NCBI GenBank assembly: GCA_049487715.1
Contig: CP150585.1
Coordinates: 1-64,000, forward strand
Origin: Pycnococcus provasolii
Taxonomy: Eukaryota > Chlorophyta > Pseudoscourfieldiophyceae > Pseudoscourfieldiales
Direction of reading: 5' to 3'
Length of the DNA stretch: 64,000 nt
Positions 49,111 to 60,300 of this stretch are shown one piece after another. Both the position numbers and the translations under genes were made by a program. Positions within the stretch are counted from its first letter, which is position 1, and each line of letters starts with the position of its first letter. The notes under the pieces are model-generated. The model saw only the letters and a list, made by a program, of their open reading frames with translations, ran no database searches and was not told the origin of the DNA.

Positions 49111-49352
49111 TATGTTAAGGAATCACGTGATACCTCCTGAGGGATCACGTGGTACCCGAAAGGGCTGAATCACGTGATACCTGGAAGGGATCACGTGACC
49201 CCTTGGAAGAAAGAGGAGCTCGGAGAAGCCTCCCTCCCCCACCTTGTAAGGGAAGGTGGGTTCCGTGGTGGAAACAACCACGTACGGAGTTTATTATTGT
49301 TGTTAAGTGTTATCTCGTGTAACACTGACGACCTTAAGTTACCTTTAAGCTT
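49111..49352 (+). repeat. LTR-like sequence, possibly solo or 3' LTR
   Basis: It begins TGTTAAGG and ends CTTATAACA, so it has TGTTA...TAACA ends typical of LTRs. Four ATCACGTG sites lie at about 49123-49200 (G-box core CACGTG), echoing the two in each LTR of the Copia element at 41320-43047. No second LTR was found in the window, and the retroelement debris at 47980-49110 lies just upstream, so it could be that element's 3' LTR. Target duplication not resolved. Confidence 0.45.
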
Positions 49353-49402
49353 ATAACACTCCGTAGTCCTCTCCCTCCACGTATTGGCCGGTGGTTTCCA
49401 AC

Positions 49403-49473
49403 AGGACGTCCCGGGACGTCCTGGGACGTCCCGGGACGCCAAAACGCCGTCCCGGGACGCGCCGGGACGTCCG
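49403..49473. repeat. GGGACGTCC palindromic repeat cluster
   Basis: At least five copies of CGGGACGTCC-like units, each locally palindromic (GACGTC or CCCGGG cores), arranged partly as an inverted pair around GCCAAAACGCC. Purpose unknown; the region is rich in element debris. Confidence 0.7.
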
Positions 49474-49984
49474 AGCAGAAAGTGTGACACTGTTGCCGTA
49501 GCGTCAGAGTTTTGTGGCTCGGTCGAGGAACGTCGTCAGGGCTACACGCGGCACGCGCTGTGGATGTATTTCACCGAACAACTTAATTTTACAGGAAAAC
49601 ATGACGTGAATTTTTAAAAGGTTTGCCTAAGCCAGTTTTTGGGGACCCAGGCTGCCAGGTAGTAGGAACCTTTCCCTCCGTTGGGAGTGGGGACCCACCC
49701 TTAAACCTGGTCTATGCACCAGTAAAATGCAACCTCTTTTCCTTTCCAACGGTCAAACTTCTTTTGAGACTTCTCCCTCCAATAATTCAGTTCAGTCAAA
49801 CACGTTCATTCATTCCCCCGCATTATTCGCCATGGCAGCCCGGATTAATGTCCATATTGGGAAGTCCCTTTATTCAGAGTCCGTGTGTCACTGGCGTCAG
49901 CGTCACTGTCACTGTCACTGTCACTGTCACTGTCGTCGTCGAAGAAGACTCTCTCTATTCATGTTGCATGCACGTGCTCCATCC

Positions 49985-52900
49985 ATGTTCATGAATATGG
50001 CTCCATCCTCTCTAAGTCTAAGAGGTGGCATTCGTGGCACGCTTCTTTTCTTAAGGTGGAGTATCTTGAGCTTACTCTTAGTGGTATTCTTGCAGCTTCC
50101 CATTCATGTCGCTCACGCTTCAGCTTCGTGCTCGTCGATCACGCACGTCGGGAAAACTAGCTATAGTCAGCAACAAGAGTCAGCCGGCGTGACTGCTGAC
50201 CTGCGTGCGGCGCTACAAGCGGCGGCCTCCACCTCCTCCTCCACCTCCACAACCACCTCCACAGTGGCGTCAAAACACATATGCATACATATCCACGCCG
50301 CGTCAATCAACCTGAACGACGACCACAAGGGAACGCTCGCAGTCTTCCTCAAAAATAATACGCAGCTTGAACTCAAGTGCGCACTGCAACGCCAAACGTG
50401 CAAGATCGTCGCGCCGAGGTACGAACGCGTCATGTCCGTCGCGCTCACGCAAAACGCAAGGTTGCTCGTAACGAACGTCGCGTTCGTTAACGGCGCTCCG
50501 ACATTCTACGGAGGAGGGGCCGTCAGAATCACCGCACAACCAGGAGGCGCAAACGCAAGAGTCGTCTTCCACAGCTGCACATTCGAAAAGAACCAAGTGG
50601 GCAAGTCGGGAATACCAGCCGCAGGTGGTGCGGTGGAACTCGCGACCACAGGCGCAAACGTCGCATTCAGCAGGTGCCACTTTAAACAGAACTACGCGTC
50701 AAGGGGGGGAAGTGCAGCTGCCGCGACCAAGACGACATCCGTCTGGGAAACAACGGCAACGGCACTTCACCTCAATCCCACCTTCGCGTTCGACACGTGC
50801 TCGTTCGACGACGATACAGAATCGAAAAGTACAACACAAGTACACATGGCCGCAGGTACAGCAGGAAAAGCGCACGCGTGTGCGCCCACCGTCAGCGGCG
50901 CGGGCATTTTCGCCACACTTCCCGTGAATGTGCCGATGCCATCGTCGTGGGATGCACTGCACGTAACAGCACCAGATGTTAGCGGAGACGCATGGCCGAG
51001 ACGCGTACCCAAGCACGACGACACGAAGGCGGGAGTCGCGCTCGCAAAGGCAATCCGAACGCGCAATGCGACACTCGCATCCGACGAAACGGCACTGCGC
51101 GCGGCTCTCGCCGATCCGTACACTCCCGTCGTCGCAATCACGTCGCCAAACATCGAACTGGCAAATGGGCCGATCGTCGTCCGACGAGCCGTCACCGTCA
51201 CGTGCTTCGTATTCGACCCGTCGAAGTGCGCGCTCACGCCGGAAACGCTCGACCAGCCTAACGCAGGGTGCTGCAAGATATCCGTCAAGTCCAGCGCGGC
51301 TGTCGCACGGCTTCTCGAAGTGCAAGGTGCCGATGCCGCGGCAACATTCGTCGGCGTGGCCTTTGCCGCGCACGGCGTTGGCGGCATGCCCGGAGGGGCG
51401 GCGTATGTGACTGAAAATGCACGCGCGCATTTCGTGCGGTGCGTCTTCTATCAGCCTGAGGGTGCGGGAGGCGGAGCGCCACCGCTGACGAGCCGAGCAC
51501 AGGTCGTTGCCGCGACGCGAGACTATCGACTACTGCCAAGCAGAGGCGGCGGGATAGCTGTGGACCACCGCGCGGTGGCGGAGGTGGAAAGCAGCCTAAT
51601 GGTGGGCCTCTCCGCGGTGAAAGGTGGTGCCGCCGCCGCATCGAATGGCGCGCTTCTCATCCTGCGTCGTACCGAGCTGTCGCTGAATGGTGCCGCCGAG
51701 GAAGGTGGCGCCGTGAGCGTTGCTGACACCGCCGCCGTTGATGCCGATGCGTGCGTCTTCGCGCTTAACGCCGCGGCCAAGATGATGCAGGGTACTGGTC
51801 AGCTTTCGCCGAACGTGATTGGCAGCAGGCCGGCGCGATTCGACGCGGGATCCGGCGGTGCCATCTCCACGATCGGGGCTGGCATGGCGGACATCGCATC
51901 GATCGTTGCCGCACCAGCGACGTCGCCTCTGACAACGCCAACTCCAATGCGATGGATGGATTCCCAGAGCTGGCTTGACTTTGTACGCTCATTGAGACCA
52001 TCCGCGTTCAACGCCGCGCAAATGCTGGACACCAGCGCGAGTGCAATCACTCATTCCGTACTCCTATCGAATGCGGCGTACGGAGAGGATTCGGGGCAAG
52101 GTGGCGGAGCTTTGGCCATCTCGACAAAAGCAAACGCGCATATGATTTCCGATCAGTGCACCTTCCGTGCCAACTCAGCGTCGCGTCGTGGCGGTGCCAT
52201 CGCATTGGACTTTTGGGCGTCACTTGCTGGTTTCAGAAGTGGTGCAAAAGCAGACAGTTTCCCAGAGAATGCCGAGGGCATGGGTGACATCCGACACTTC
52301 CCGCTGCACGCGGTGAACGGCACCTCGCTTCCCACCGACGACTTGCCGGCAGCCTTGTGCATAGCTTGTGTTGCGCGCGAGAATCGTGCACGACACGGCG
52401 GATTTGCGGCTGCGAGCCCCCTTGCCACGCTCACTCTGGTTGGAGGCTCAGTCAAGCAAAGCACGGCAGAGCATGATGGCGGTGCGGTGTACGTCTCCGC
52501 TGGTGGCAACTTTGCCGTCTACGCGGGAGAATTTCGGGAAAACACGGCAAGTGGTGGCGACGGCGGTGCGGTCTACCTGGCTCCGGCAGCGCGGACGACC
52601 GGTGACATTGCGCGCGTGCAATTCATTGCGACGTCTTTCGCAAACAATACCGGGCGCGCGGGGGGTGGTCAAAACGGCACCGAGACGCGTGTCCAATACA
52701 TTATGAACCCCGATGCATCGGTGACACCAGCCGATTGGCCGAGCAGTAGGCCACCCGCGACGACACTCGGCGGACTCGCCTTCCACGATTTGGAGTTTGA
52801 CACGCGACGCGCAGCCACGCGCACAGGCAAGGGTATGGCTGACATGGGCACGTGTTCCATGGGATCGGACCCTGCGGGAAAGGTTGGACTTGGTGTCAGC

Positions 52901-55900
52901 GTTGTGTTTGGTGCGCCGAGTCATGTCGCGCTGGCGAGGTGCGTCCCAGATGAATGGGAAAATAGCGACAGTTTGACTAGCGGTAATGGCGACGGCGGCG
53001 GCGCTGCTGCCGCCACAGCGCTGCTGGACCGAGTGTCAACGCGGATTCTGCGCTCATGTGCAATTACATCGCAGCAGGATGCACTTCTGCCCCCACCACC
53101 GCGCCATCGACCGCCACCTCCGCCACTGCAGCCTCCTCCGCCTTTGTGGTCTCCATCTTCACCGAGTGATGATTCTGCCTCGCCTGTGCCTTCCCCCGGA
53201 TTCGATAACATTTCATCATCGATTCCATCGCCTCCGACTCGCCCGCCACCTCGCATGGTAGAGGTGTCGAACCGAGCTGACCTCGTGGTGGCTCTCGCAA
53301 ATCCCTCAATCAGGGAGGTGGTTCTAACGGACGACATCGCTTGCGAATCCACTGGAAAACGGTGTCTGTACATTGATGTTGCAACGAATGGCGTTTCGTC
53401 AGGGCGCGTACTGGAACTTCGTGGAAATTGTGCATCCGGAGGTGCGCAGAGGCGCTGCACAGTCGACGGGATGCTCGAAACGCCACTGCTTCGTCTGCGT
53501 GCAACTGGCGGGGGAATGGTGGATGCCACCTTTGTCAACCTCGCATTTGTCCGAGGCAAACTGACCTCGAACGCCCCAGGATTAGGTGGTGGTGGTGGTG
53601 CAACTCTTCTTATGGCTCAAGGCAACACAACACTCTCGGTTTTCTTTCGCGACTGCGATTTCATCGATAACCATGTTGACGTGGGGTCAGATACGCGATA
53701 CGGCGGCGCAGTTTACGTGCCACCGCCGGAGGGAAAGATGTCAGTCGTGCGATTATCCTTCGTGCGCGTTGCCTTTCACGGCAACCTTGCCATGCATGGT
53801 GGTGCAGTGGCGCTTGGGAAACATGGTCACGCCCCGACCTTTCCACGAACCGGCCTGGGAATCGTTGCGCGCTTTCAAGACTGCGATTTTGATAACAAAC
53901 TGCGGCTGAGCACGTCGACGTGCAGCCGGGATGTATGCGTGAGCGAGGGCAATGGGATCATTTTTGAGGACTACTCGAATGCCACATTGGGGTTGAGCTT
54001 TGGAGAGATTGCTCGACCGCCGCATCCACCGACACCCCCGCCATTTCCCCGCCCACCTCCTCCCGTGCCTCCGCCACCGCAACCACCCGCTCCTCCAACC
54101 CTTCCACCAGCCTTGCCGCCTTCGCCACCGAAGACGTGGTTTGGGGTTCCGCCACCGCCAGTACGTATTTTTCCAGCGCGGAGCGGTATTCCCGCGGGCG
54201 TCGCGGTGCTTTCGGGACGAGTGGGCACCTTTACCACCATCGAAGGCGACGATCCGCGCTTTCGCGGCTCACATGGGCGTGTGCACATTCGTGGCGATCT
54301 CCCGCGCATCGCAAACTCTGCAACGCAGGCCCTGGAAGGAAATGCTCAAAGCTGGGACGCAGGCTATGCGGCAGGATGGGGCATCGCATCTCCCTACAAG
54401 TGTGATGTTGCATCCACCTCTGCGAAGGTTGACACAGTTCCCCAACGCGACGACGTGTTCCTGGGATCTCTTGGGCAGGAGGACACCACGCTCGGCGTGC
54501 TATCTCTGTGCGCTTGCGTATACCGCGCAGTCTGCAAGTGCTCTGCGGAGGCTCGCGAATACTCGCCCGGAGATGACGCGTGGTTAGGGACCGGCCGCCT
54601 GGCCACCGGCGTCCCTCTCCGTCGCCTCGGAACTCTTCCAACATCTGGGACTGGTGCGGGAAATTCCGAACATCTCGATGCACCGTGCATGCAGCGCTCG
54701 AGTAACGGTGACGCGCGTGCCATCGCATGCCCCGGTGGGGCGCGGACTTACGTTTTCATCCTGCCACCTGCCCCCGAAGGCGTCGTGGCCACATTGCGCC
54801 TTGCAGGCGCTCATCCGCTCGCCACATCCTGCGGATGGATGGAAGCGACGAATTCCACCGTCGATGATGCGCGTGCAGCTGTCTCAAAATGTGCATCTGG
54901 GCATTCTGTGCTGCGAATGCGAACGGTCGCTTCTTCGGAGGTGGAACGTGCGCTACGTACCCACGAAACAGCGCTTCAGGATAAGGATGGCTTTCCTGTT
55001 GATGCAGATGGGCCGGCTGATCGCAACGGCATTCTTGTGGTGAATCTGCGACCACCGGTTGGCGTATCGTTCGTATCATTTCGAGTTGCACCCGCCGCTT
55101 GGCACGTGCAAACGGAGTGGGAAATTGTGAATCTCATACTGCATCGACCTGCCGATGCGGCGGCGCTTCTGGGATTAGTCGATGACCCAAAGCCTACCGA
55201 TGCACGCAACCAAATGCCACTGCTGCCCGCCCCGATGAGTGGATCCGTGGCTCTGGCTGCTGCCACGGCGGACGATGAGTTCGCACATCTTGCGCAGGCA
55301 CCAAAGCCAAGTCGAGCAGTGCAGCTTCCCACCGGAGCTCAGAATATTAGCATGCACTTCAATTTTGCCCTATCTTCCGTTGATGGGGCGCGGAACATTC
55401 GCCTTGCCGCATCCGCCGTTGGTGCAAGAACGGCGGTCAGCATAGCGCAGTGCAACGCGCGTGACGCTCGAGTAAGTTGCAGCGTTTCGATGCCGTCTCT
55501 TGTGTTTGAGCAGATCGCTGAAACCTACGTAGTGCTTGACGCGCTTATTTGTGCAAATGATGGCTCCGAGGGACTCTCCACGATGTTTGCCCCGGTGGCG
55601 AATGCGACCACCTACCGATATCGGATGGTGGTCGTGGTACCCAAGCTTGCTGTGGCGGCACCGCTCCCACCTCTTTCCTCCGGAGATGGTACTTTTATGG
55701 TGCCACCAGGCTCAGCGGAAAACTACACAACAATTGCTGTCACGACGAATGCGTTCGACGCAACTCCCACACCGGGAGGATTGGATGCGGCACGCCCGCC
55801 GCCGCGTGCATCGCCGTTAAATTCCACCGAAACAGGGCCGTCTCCCCCACCCGTGCCCACAGCACCCGCAATCACGCTTGGTGCCAAGGTGGTCGATGCC

Positions 55901-56881
55901 GGAGCATCTTCACCAGAACAGAACGCAATGCCGTTAGAGCACATCGCTGCAGCTGGCCTTAGCCTTGGTGCCGCTTTTCTGCTGCTTATGCTTGGCATTA
56001 GACTCATGCTTAGCCTTCGGAAGAATGGGCGGGCGGAACCGCTAAAGCAGACGCACGCGCTGCTGACGCCGTCACCAACGCCTGTGGTTCCCGTGCCGGT
56101 ATTGCAGCCTTCCACCCCACCACCGAAGATGATTCGAGTGGACGACGACGACGTTGCCTTCGAGGCCATGAAGGTGGCGGCGCTGTACGTGGGCCATGAT
56201 AGCATTTGCAACACGCCAAGGTCCATGCTGGGCCCGCCACCATCGGGAACGCCACGTCCACCATCGTACGATCCACCTGCCCCAAGTCCTCCTCGCTTGT
56301 ATGAGGGAGTCCCGCAATTTGGCAAGGGTCGCGAAGATGGAAGCGACGAGGATGAAGAGTCAAGCAGCTACTCGTCCTCTGCTACGACGCCGAGGGGTCG
56401 GTCGCCACCTTTGTTGGTTTGGCCAGAGGCTACGGCGGACGATTCGCGCTTTCACATGCCCTTTGTTCCCGCGACTCGATCGAACAGCGAACGCATGGAC
56501 GGTGCGACCGAAGTGGCAGGTCAAGCGGCGATTGAGCGATCCCGAACGTTCCCGATAGCCGCCGTACATCCTGAGAGTTTTGGTGTAGGCGTGCCAAATG
56601 AAGAGCTTCGCGGGGAACCTGCGTCGACGCGCAGCGCTGCATCACTTGCCTGGCCAACGGAGGAAGGGCCAGCACCCTCCCTCGACTCCGCGCGTGACGC
56701 CTTGGGACATGCGAGTCCGCTGCGCATGTCAGCGGTTTCCTATCACTCTGCACACGCCTCTCCGCGTTCCGATCGCAGCAACGCGCTAACACTCATGACA
56801 GACCGCGACGATGTGATCCTTTCATCCGCACTCTCGCGAGGACCCGCCACGCACTCCTCACCTCGCGTGCGAAGGATATAA
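49985..56881 (+). CDS. Giant PMP-like beta-helix surface protein
   Basis: About 2,298 aa from the ATG at 49985; the frame is open from 49727, but the part before 49961 includes a TCACTG microsatellite read as His-Cys repeats and looks non-coding. ATGs at 49985, 49991 and 49997 all precede a signal peptide (LRWSILSLLLVVFLQLPIHVAHASA). The long ectodomain is built from imperfect repeats with GGA(I/V) and FxxN motifs, as in chlamydial polymorphic membrane proteins and other right-handed beta-helices (GGAVYVSAGGNFAVY, FRENTASGGDGGAVYLA). Two Pro-rich linkers (nt 53085-53260 and 54015-54165) are of the extensin/pherophorin kind. A single TM helix (SLGAAFLLLMLGIRLML, about residue 1990) is followed by a ~290-residue Ser/Pro-rich cytoplasmic tail. 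Probably a cell-surface or matrix receptor-like protein. Confidence 0.85.
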   Translation: MFMNMAPSSLSLRGGIRGTLLFLRWSILSLLLVVFLQLPIHVAHASASCSSITHVGKTSYSQQQESAGVTADLRAALQAAASTSSSTSTTTSTVASKHICIHIHAASINLNDDHKGTLAVFLKNNTQLELKCALQRQTCKIVAPRYERVMSVALTQNARLLVTNVAFVNGAPTFYGGGAVRITAQPGGANARVVFHSCTFEKNQVGKSGIPAAGGAVELATTGANVAFSRCHFKQNYASRGGSAAAATKTTSVWETTATALHLNPTFAFDTCSFDDDTESKSTTQVHMAAGTAGKAHACAPTVSGAGIFATLPVNVPMPSSWDALHVTAPDVSGDAWPRRVPKHDDTKAGVALAKAIRTRNATLASDETALRAALADPYTPVVAITSPNIELANGPIVVRRAVTVTCFVFDPSKCALTPETLDQPNAGCCKISVKSSAAVARLLEVQGADAAATFVGVAFAAHGVGGMPGGAAYVTENARAHFVRCVFYQPEGAGGGAPPLTSRAQVVAATRDYRLLPSRGGGIAVDHRAVAEVESSLMVGLSAVKGGAAAASNGALLILRRTELSLNGAAEEGGAVSVADTAAVDADACVFALNAAAKMMQGTGQLSPNVIGSRPARFDAGSGGAISTIGAGMADIASIVAAPATSPLTTPTPMRWMDSQSWLDFVRSLRPSAFNAAQMLDTSASAITHSVLLSNAAYGEDSGQGGGALAISTKANAHMISDQCTFRANSASRRGGAIALDFWASLAGFRSGAKADSFPENAEGMGDIRHFPLHAVNGTSLPTDDLPAALCIACVARENRARHGGFAAASPLATLTLVGGSVKQSTAEHDGGAVYVSAGGNFAVYAGEFRENTASGGDGGAVYLAPAARTTGDIARVQFIATSFANNTGRAGGGQNGTETRVQYIMNPDASVTPADWPSSRPPATTLGGLAFHDLEFDTRRAATRTGKGMADMGTCSMGSDPAGKVGLGVSVVFGAPSHVALARCVPDEWENSDSLTSGNGDGGGAAAATALLDRVSTRILRSCAITSQQDALLPPPPRHRPPPPPLQPPPPLWSPSSPSDDSASPVPSPGFDNISSSIPSPPTRPPPRMVEVSNRADLVVALANPSIREVVLTDDIACESTGKRCLYIDVATNGVSSGRVLELRGNCASGGAQRRCTVDGMLETPLLRLRATGGGMVDATFVNLAFVRGKLTSNAPGLGGGGGATLLMAQGNTTLSVFFRDCDFIDNHVDVGSDTRYGGAVYVPPPEGKMSVVRLSFVRVAFHGNLAMHGGAVALGKHGHAPTFPRTGLGIVARFQDCDFDNKLRLSTSTCSRDVCVSEGNGIIFEDYSNATLGLSFGEIARPPHPPTPPPFPRPPPPVPPPPQPPAPPTLPPALPPSPPKTWFGVPPPPVRIFPARSGIPAGVAVLSGRVGTFTTIEGDDPRFRGSHGRVHIRGDLPRIANSATQALEGNAQSWDAGYAAGWGIASPYKCDVASTSAKVDTVPQRDDVFLGSLGQEDTTLGVLSLCACVYRAVCKCSAEAREYSPGDDAWLGTGRLATGVPLRRLGTLPTSGTGAGNSEHLDAPCMQRSSNGDARAIACPGGARTYVFILPPAPEGVVATLRLAGAHPLATSCGWMEATNSTVDDARAAVSKCASGHSVLRMRTVASSEVERALRTHETALQDKDGFPVDADGPADRNGILVVNLRPPVGVSFVSFRVAPAAWHVQTEWEIVNLILHRPADAAALLGLVDDPKPTDARNQMPLLPAPMSGSVALAAATADDEFAHLAQAPKPSRAVQLPTGAQNISMHFNFALSSVDGARNIRLAASAVGARTAVSIAQCNARDARVSCSVSMPSLVFEQIAETYVVLDALICANDGSEGLSTMFAPVANATTYRYRMVVVVPKLAVAAPLPPLSSGDGTFMVPPGSAENYTTIAVTTNAFDATPTPGGLDAARPPPRASPLNSTETGPSPPPVPTAPAITLGAKVVDAGASSPEQNAMPLEHIAAAGLSLGAAFLLLMLGIRLMLSLRKNGRAEPLKQTHALLTPSPTPVVPVPVLQPSTPPPKMIRVDDDDVAFEAMKVAALYVGHDSICNTPRSMLGPPPSGTPRPPSYDPPAPSPPRLYEGVPQFGKGREDGSDEDEESSSYSSSATTPRGRSPPLLVWPEATADDSRFHMPFVPATRSNSERMDGATEVAGQAAIERSRTFPIAAVHPESFGVGVPNEELRGEPASTRSAASLAWPTEEGPAPSLDSARDALGHASPLRMSAVSYHSAHASPRSDRSNALTLMTDRDDVILSSALSRGPATHSSPRVRRI

Positions 56882-57080
56882 TTGAATATTACGATAGACT
56901 ATTATTTATTTGCCACACCCGTGTAAACATATGTGTAATTCCCTACGATAGGATGTATCTTGTAAACTTATGACCCTGTAACTGATGTAACAAAACGAGA
57001 ACGTTTCTATACAATCTAGGATCATGTATTTAGTCGCAACTCCAAGACAGTCCCCTTATCCACACGTTGGACTCCTTTAG
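56882..57080. other. 3' spacer of the PMP-like gene
   Basis: AT-rich (ATTATTTATTTG) with TGTAA motifs at about 56923, 56934 and 56952; TGTAA is the usual green-algal polyadenylation signal, so this is the probable 3' end. No gene. Confidence 0.5.
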
Positions 57081-57370
57081 ATACTACTCTAGCGGCAGGT
57101 AGAATAGTATGTGTGACCCTCGAGTCATCGTGTTGATGCACGGTTGGTGGCGCTGGCGACGACATCAACGAAAACAAGTCGCAACCGGAGACCTCACTGC
57201 GCCAACGAAAGCGCCCTGATAGAGTGATACAACCTTCGAAATCACCTTCGCAAATGTACAAAAACGCGCAGTGAATGGCACCGGTGAATGGGCTGAATGG
57301 TGAAAGTGAATGGTGTGAATGGACAACCGCCGGACAGGTAAAGTACACTTCATTACTGAATGAGGGATCT
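57081..57370 (-). repeat. Gene-3'-end repeat, copy B
   Basis: Close relative of 11829-12121, same orientation. It ends GAATGAGGGATCT 17 bp before the stop codon of the Cys-rich gene and so would form that gene's 3' untranslated region. Confidence 0.85.
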
Positions 57371-57387
57371 CAGTATACAACAATATT

Positions 57388-60300
57388 TTACGGCGATGTT
57401 TCGACGTGATTTTCGAAGTGAAATTCGATCACGTCAGCCATCATCCACCCTCTGTCACCGTTGGATGACGTGATTCCAACAGCCACTGTGCCATTCACGT
57501 TGTCGGCACGAAGCACGTCGGCAAGCCGAATCGGAACGACAAGGGTTGGAACGTGAGGATTGTCAATGTAAATCTCGAGGCGGCCAGGTGGATCTACCGA
57601 CTGAACACTCTTGCCACCCGCTCGGTACACATCCCACGCACTTGGGAGCTCAGCTTTCACTTCTGCCGGATTTCTCTTCGCTCCATCGGCAGACTGATCC
57701 GCTTCCGTGGTCGCGTTCGTCGCATTGATGCCAATAGACTCGCGCGTCGTGTAGGCGTCGTCGAGAGCCTGCTTCTTCACATCGTCCGCAAAATTTGCCA
57801 TTCCATCAAGATCGAAGCTCGTCTTCGCGACGAACGTTTCTTCCGGCGCATGTGTCGGGCGACGAAGCGAGTCGTAGTTGACTCCATTGGCGCGCATCTT
57901 GCGCGCCTCCGCCCGCCAGTGTTCAGCGTACGCACGCTTGTGCTCGAGATCGTCATCAATGCCGTCACTGGGATTGCGTGCGCGACTTTCCGCCACCGAC
58001 ATGAGCGATGGAAGGCTTGGAAACGGCGGTGGACCTGCGGCTGCAGCAGCACCGCTGGCAGGAGGCGGCGGGCTCGGGCGAAAGGAATCTTCGCGAGCTT
58101 CTTTGGAAAAGTATCTCTTCGGCGCAAGTCGTGCACGAGTCGCCGAGACAGCCGCCATCTCACTCGGCGCGGGGATGTACCTCACAGAGATGGTGTGATC
58201 CGCCATGTCGAAGACGTCGGGCAGACGTCTCGCAGGCTCGGCGAGATCTGGACCGAGGAGTGCGGGTGATTCGGCAATGTTCGCGTCGCGATTCGACGAT
58301 GCATCGCCCGAGTCGTCCACTCCCTTTATGCCGGCTACGCTCGCGGGTGGTTCTGCCACTCGTGGGGTCGTGCCTTCCGTCGAGCCTACGCGGTAGGCAT
58401 GATGTGGGTCGTTCGGTTTATTGTATCGAGTCTGCACGCTCACGTGAGACGATCCCGGTTCCCCTTCCGAGCCCGCAGGCTTTGGATCCAGCTCAATTGA
58501 CAAGCTGTGGGGGAGTCCAGCGTAGCCAAACTTCCGCACGGACCTCAGCCGTTCACGCTGCTTCTCGCGAAGTGTTGGGAGATCCCCATATCTCGGAGGC
58601 AGAACTGCGTCGAATGGAAGTTCAACTTCCACTGGCGAACTCGCACTGCTCGATCCCGGTGCACTCATTGATGGTGGTGGCTTGGGTCCCACAAAGTCGT
58701 CGTCATCGTCATCGTCGGAAGGTGGAGGCACGTACATGCTTCGAATGTGCGTCTCAAGCAGCTCAGGTGCCACGCCAGCATCGTAAAGAACTAATGCGTA
58801 CCCGTCACCCAGAGCAGGCACGCATCGCTGCTGCACATTTCCCCGCGATTCCTCCGTACCACTTCTCCTTACCGTACTCGTTTCGGTGCAGGAAACGCCA
58901 CGTTCGGAAACTCGCACCGTGGCGTTAAACCACCAGCTCACCTTCACACCTGGCTCAGAATCCTTCGCGGGAACAACTTGCACGAGCTCTGGTGCGAAAA
59001 CAGCGCCGACGGAATTTCGCGCAGGTATGGTCGCACGAAAGGATGCGTAGCACCGATCAGTCGTAGGATCCGGGCGTTCGGTTCGGATCGTCGAGAGCGC
59101 GAGGTTCCCGTGCATCCCAATCTGCCACGGGCCTCGTCGCGTCATGTCGCCGCCGTAGTCTTGATGCGTGTGCCCACCCACAGCATTGCTCCAGCTGTGC
59201 AGCACATCGAGACTGCGAGAGCTCGAACGGACGTAGTACGCCGACAGCGGCAGATCTTCCACCTGCGCTGGATACCGTGATCCATCGTACTGCGTTCCAC
59301 CCGTAATCGTGAGCATAGTACCGCCGCCGGGATGGGGCACGATGGACGCATACGCGCCAAGTATAACCCCTCCTCTTGACATTGACACCTCGCTCGCGTT
59401 GACCAATGATAGTGCGGCAGAATCTCGCGTGGATCTCGTGCCATCCGCGAGACTCAATCTTCCATCTTTTGCTATGATGACGTCTCCGGTCGCGGTGGAT
59501 GCGAAGCGCGCGTAGCCAATGAGGTAGTCTGCATCGACGCCGTGCTGACGCCACGGCGTCCAGTCGCGAAAGCACGTTGGCTCGACGGGGCCGGAGAAGA
59601 CTCCCTTGCCATTAAAGTCGGATATGCTTTCCTGGTAGTACCACTGCGAGCTGCAGAGACAGTCCTCATCAAGCCACTCTGTGGCATTGTCCACAATCCG
59701 TTCTTTCGACGGATTCCACAATTCGTCCTCCGTGCCGTTCAGGTTGGTGACATTGTAGTTGACGAGCAGACCTTTGGGATTCACGTCCGTCACCTTCCCA
59801 TGGCGCCGATGCACGTTCGTAATGTACAGGCGCTGCATCTCGCTCAACTCCACGGTCGCATCTGCGTCGGTCGCGTTCGTCGCGTTCGTCGTGTTCGTCG
59901 TGTTCGTCGTCGCATTTATCCCTGCGACTGCGCTGTCGTCCGTGAGATTCAGGCGCTCGAGGAGGCGGTCAGCCTCGCTGACGAAGTCGTCGCTGTCGTC
60001 GACAATCTCGTCGTCGGTAGTGCCGTTGCCATAGTAGTACTCGGTGTACATTTCTGGCGACAGCTTGTCAGCCATCAGCAGTGACCAGAGAACCGTGTCG
60101 GCGACACCCTCTGGGTCGCCAATCATGCGATGACTTGCTGACGTGCAGTACGGATAGGCGTACCTCTCGAGTCCTGGCATGTCGGCGAGCGTGCGATACC
60201 TCCCGTACAGTACTTCCGTTTCGGACTGCTTCGTCTTCATCTTATTGTCACTGTCAGCTGAGAACGTTGCCGCGGTCAGATCCGGGAAAATGCGCCCGAA

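Noticed and set aside
49727-49984. N-terminal extension of the PMP-like protein including His-Cys repeats
   Set aside because: Encoded by a TCACTG microsatellite and upstream of a good signal peptide; more likely 5' untranslated.
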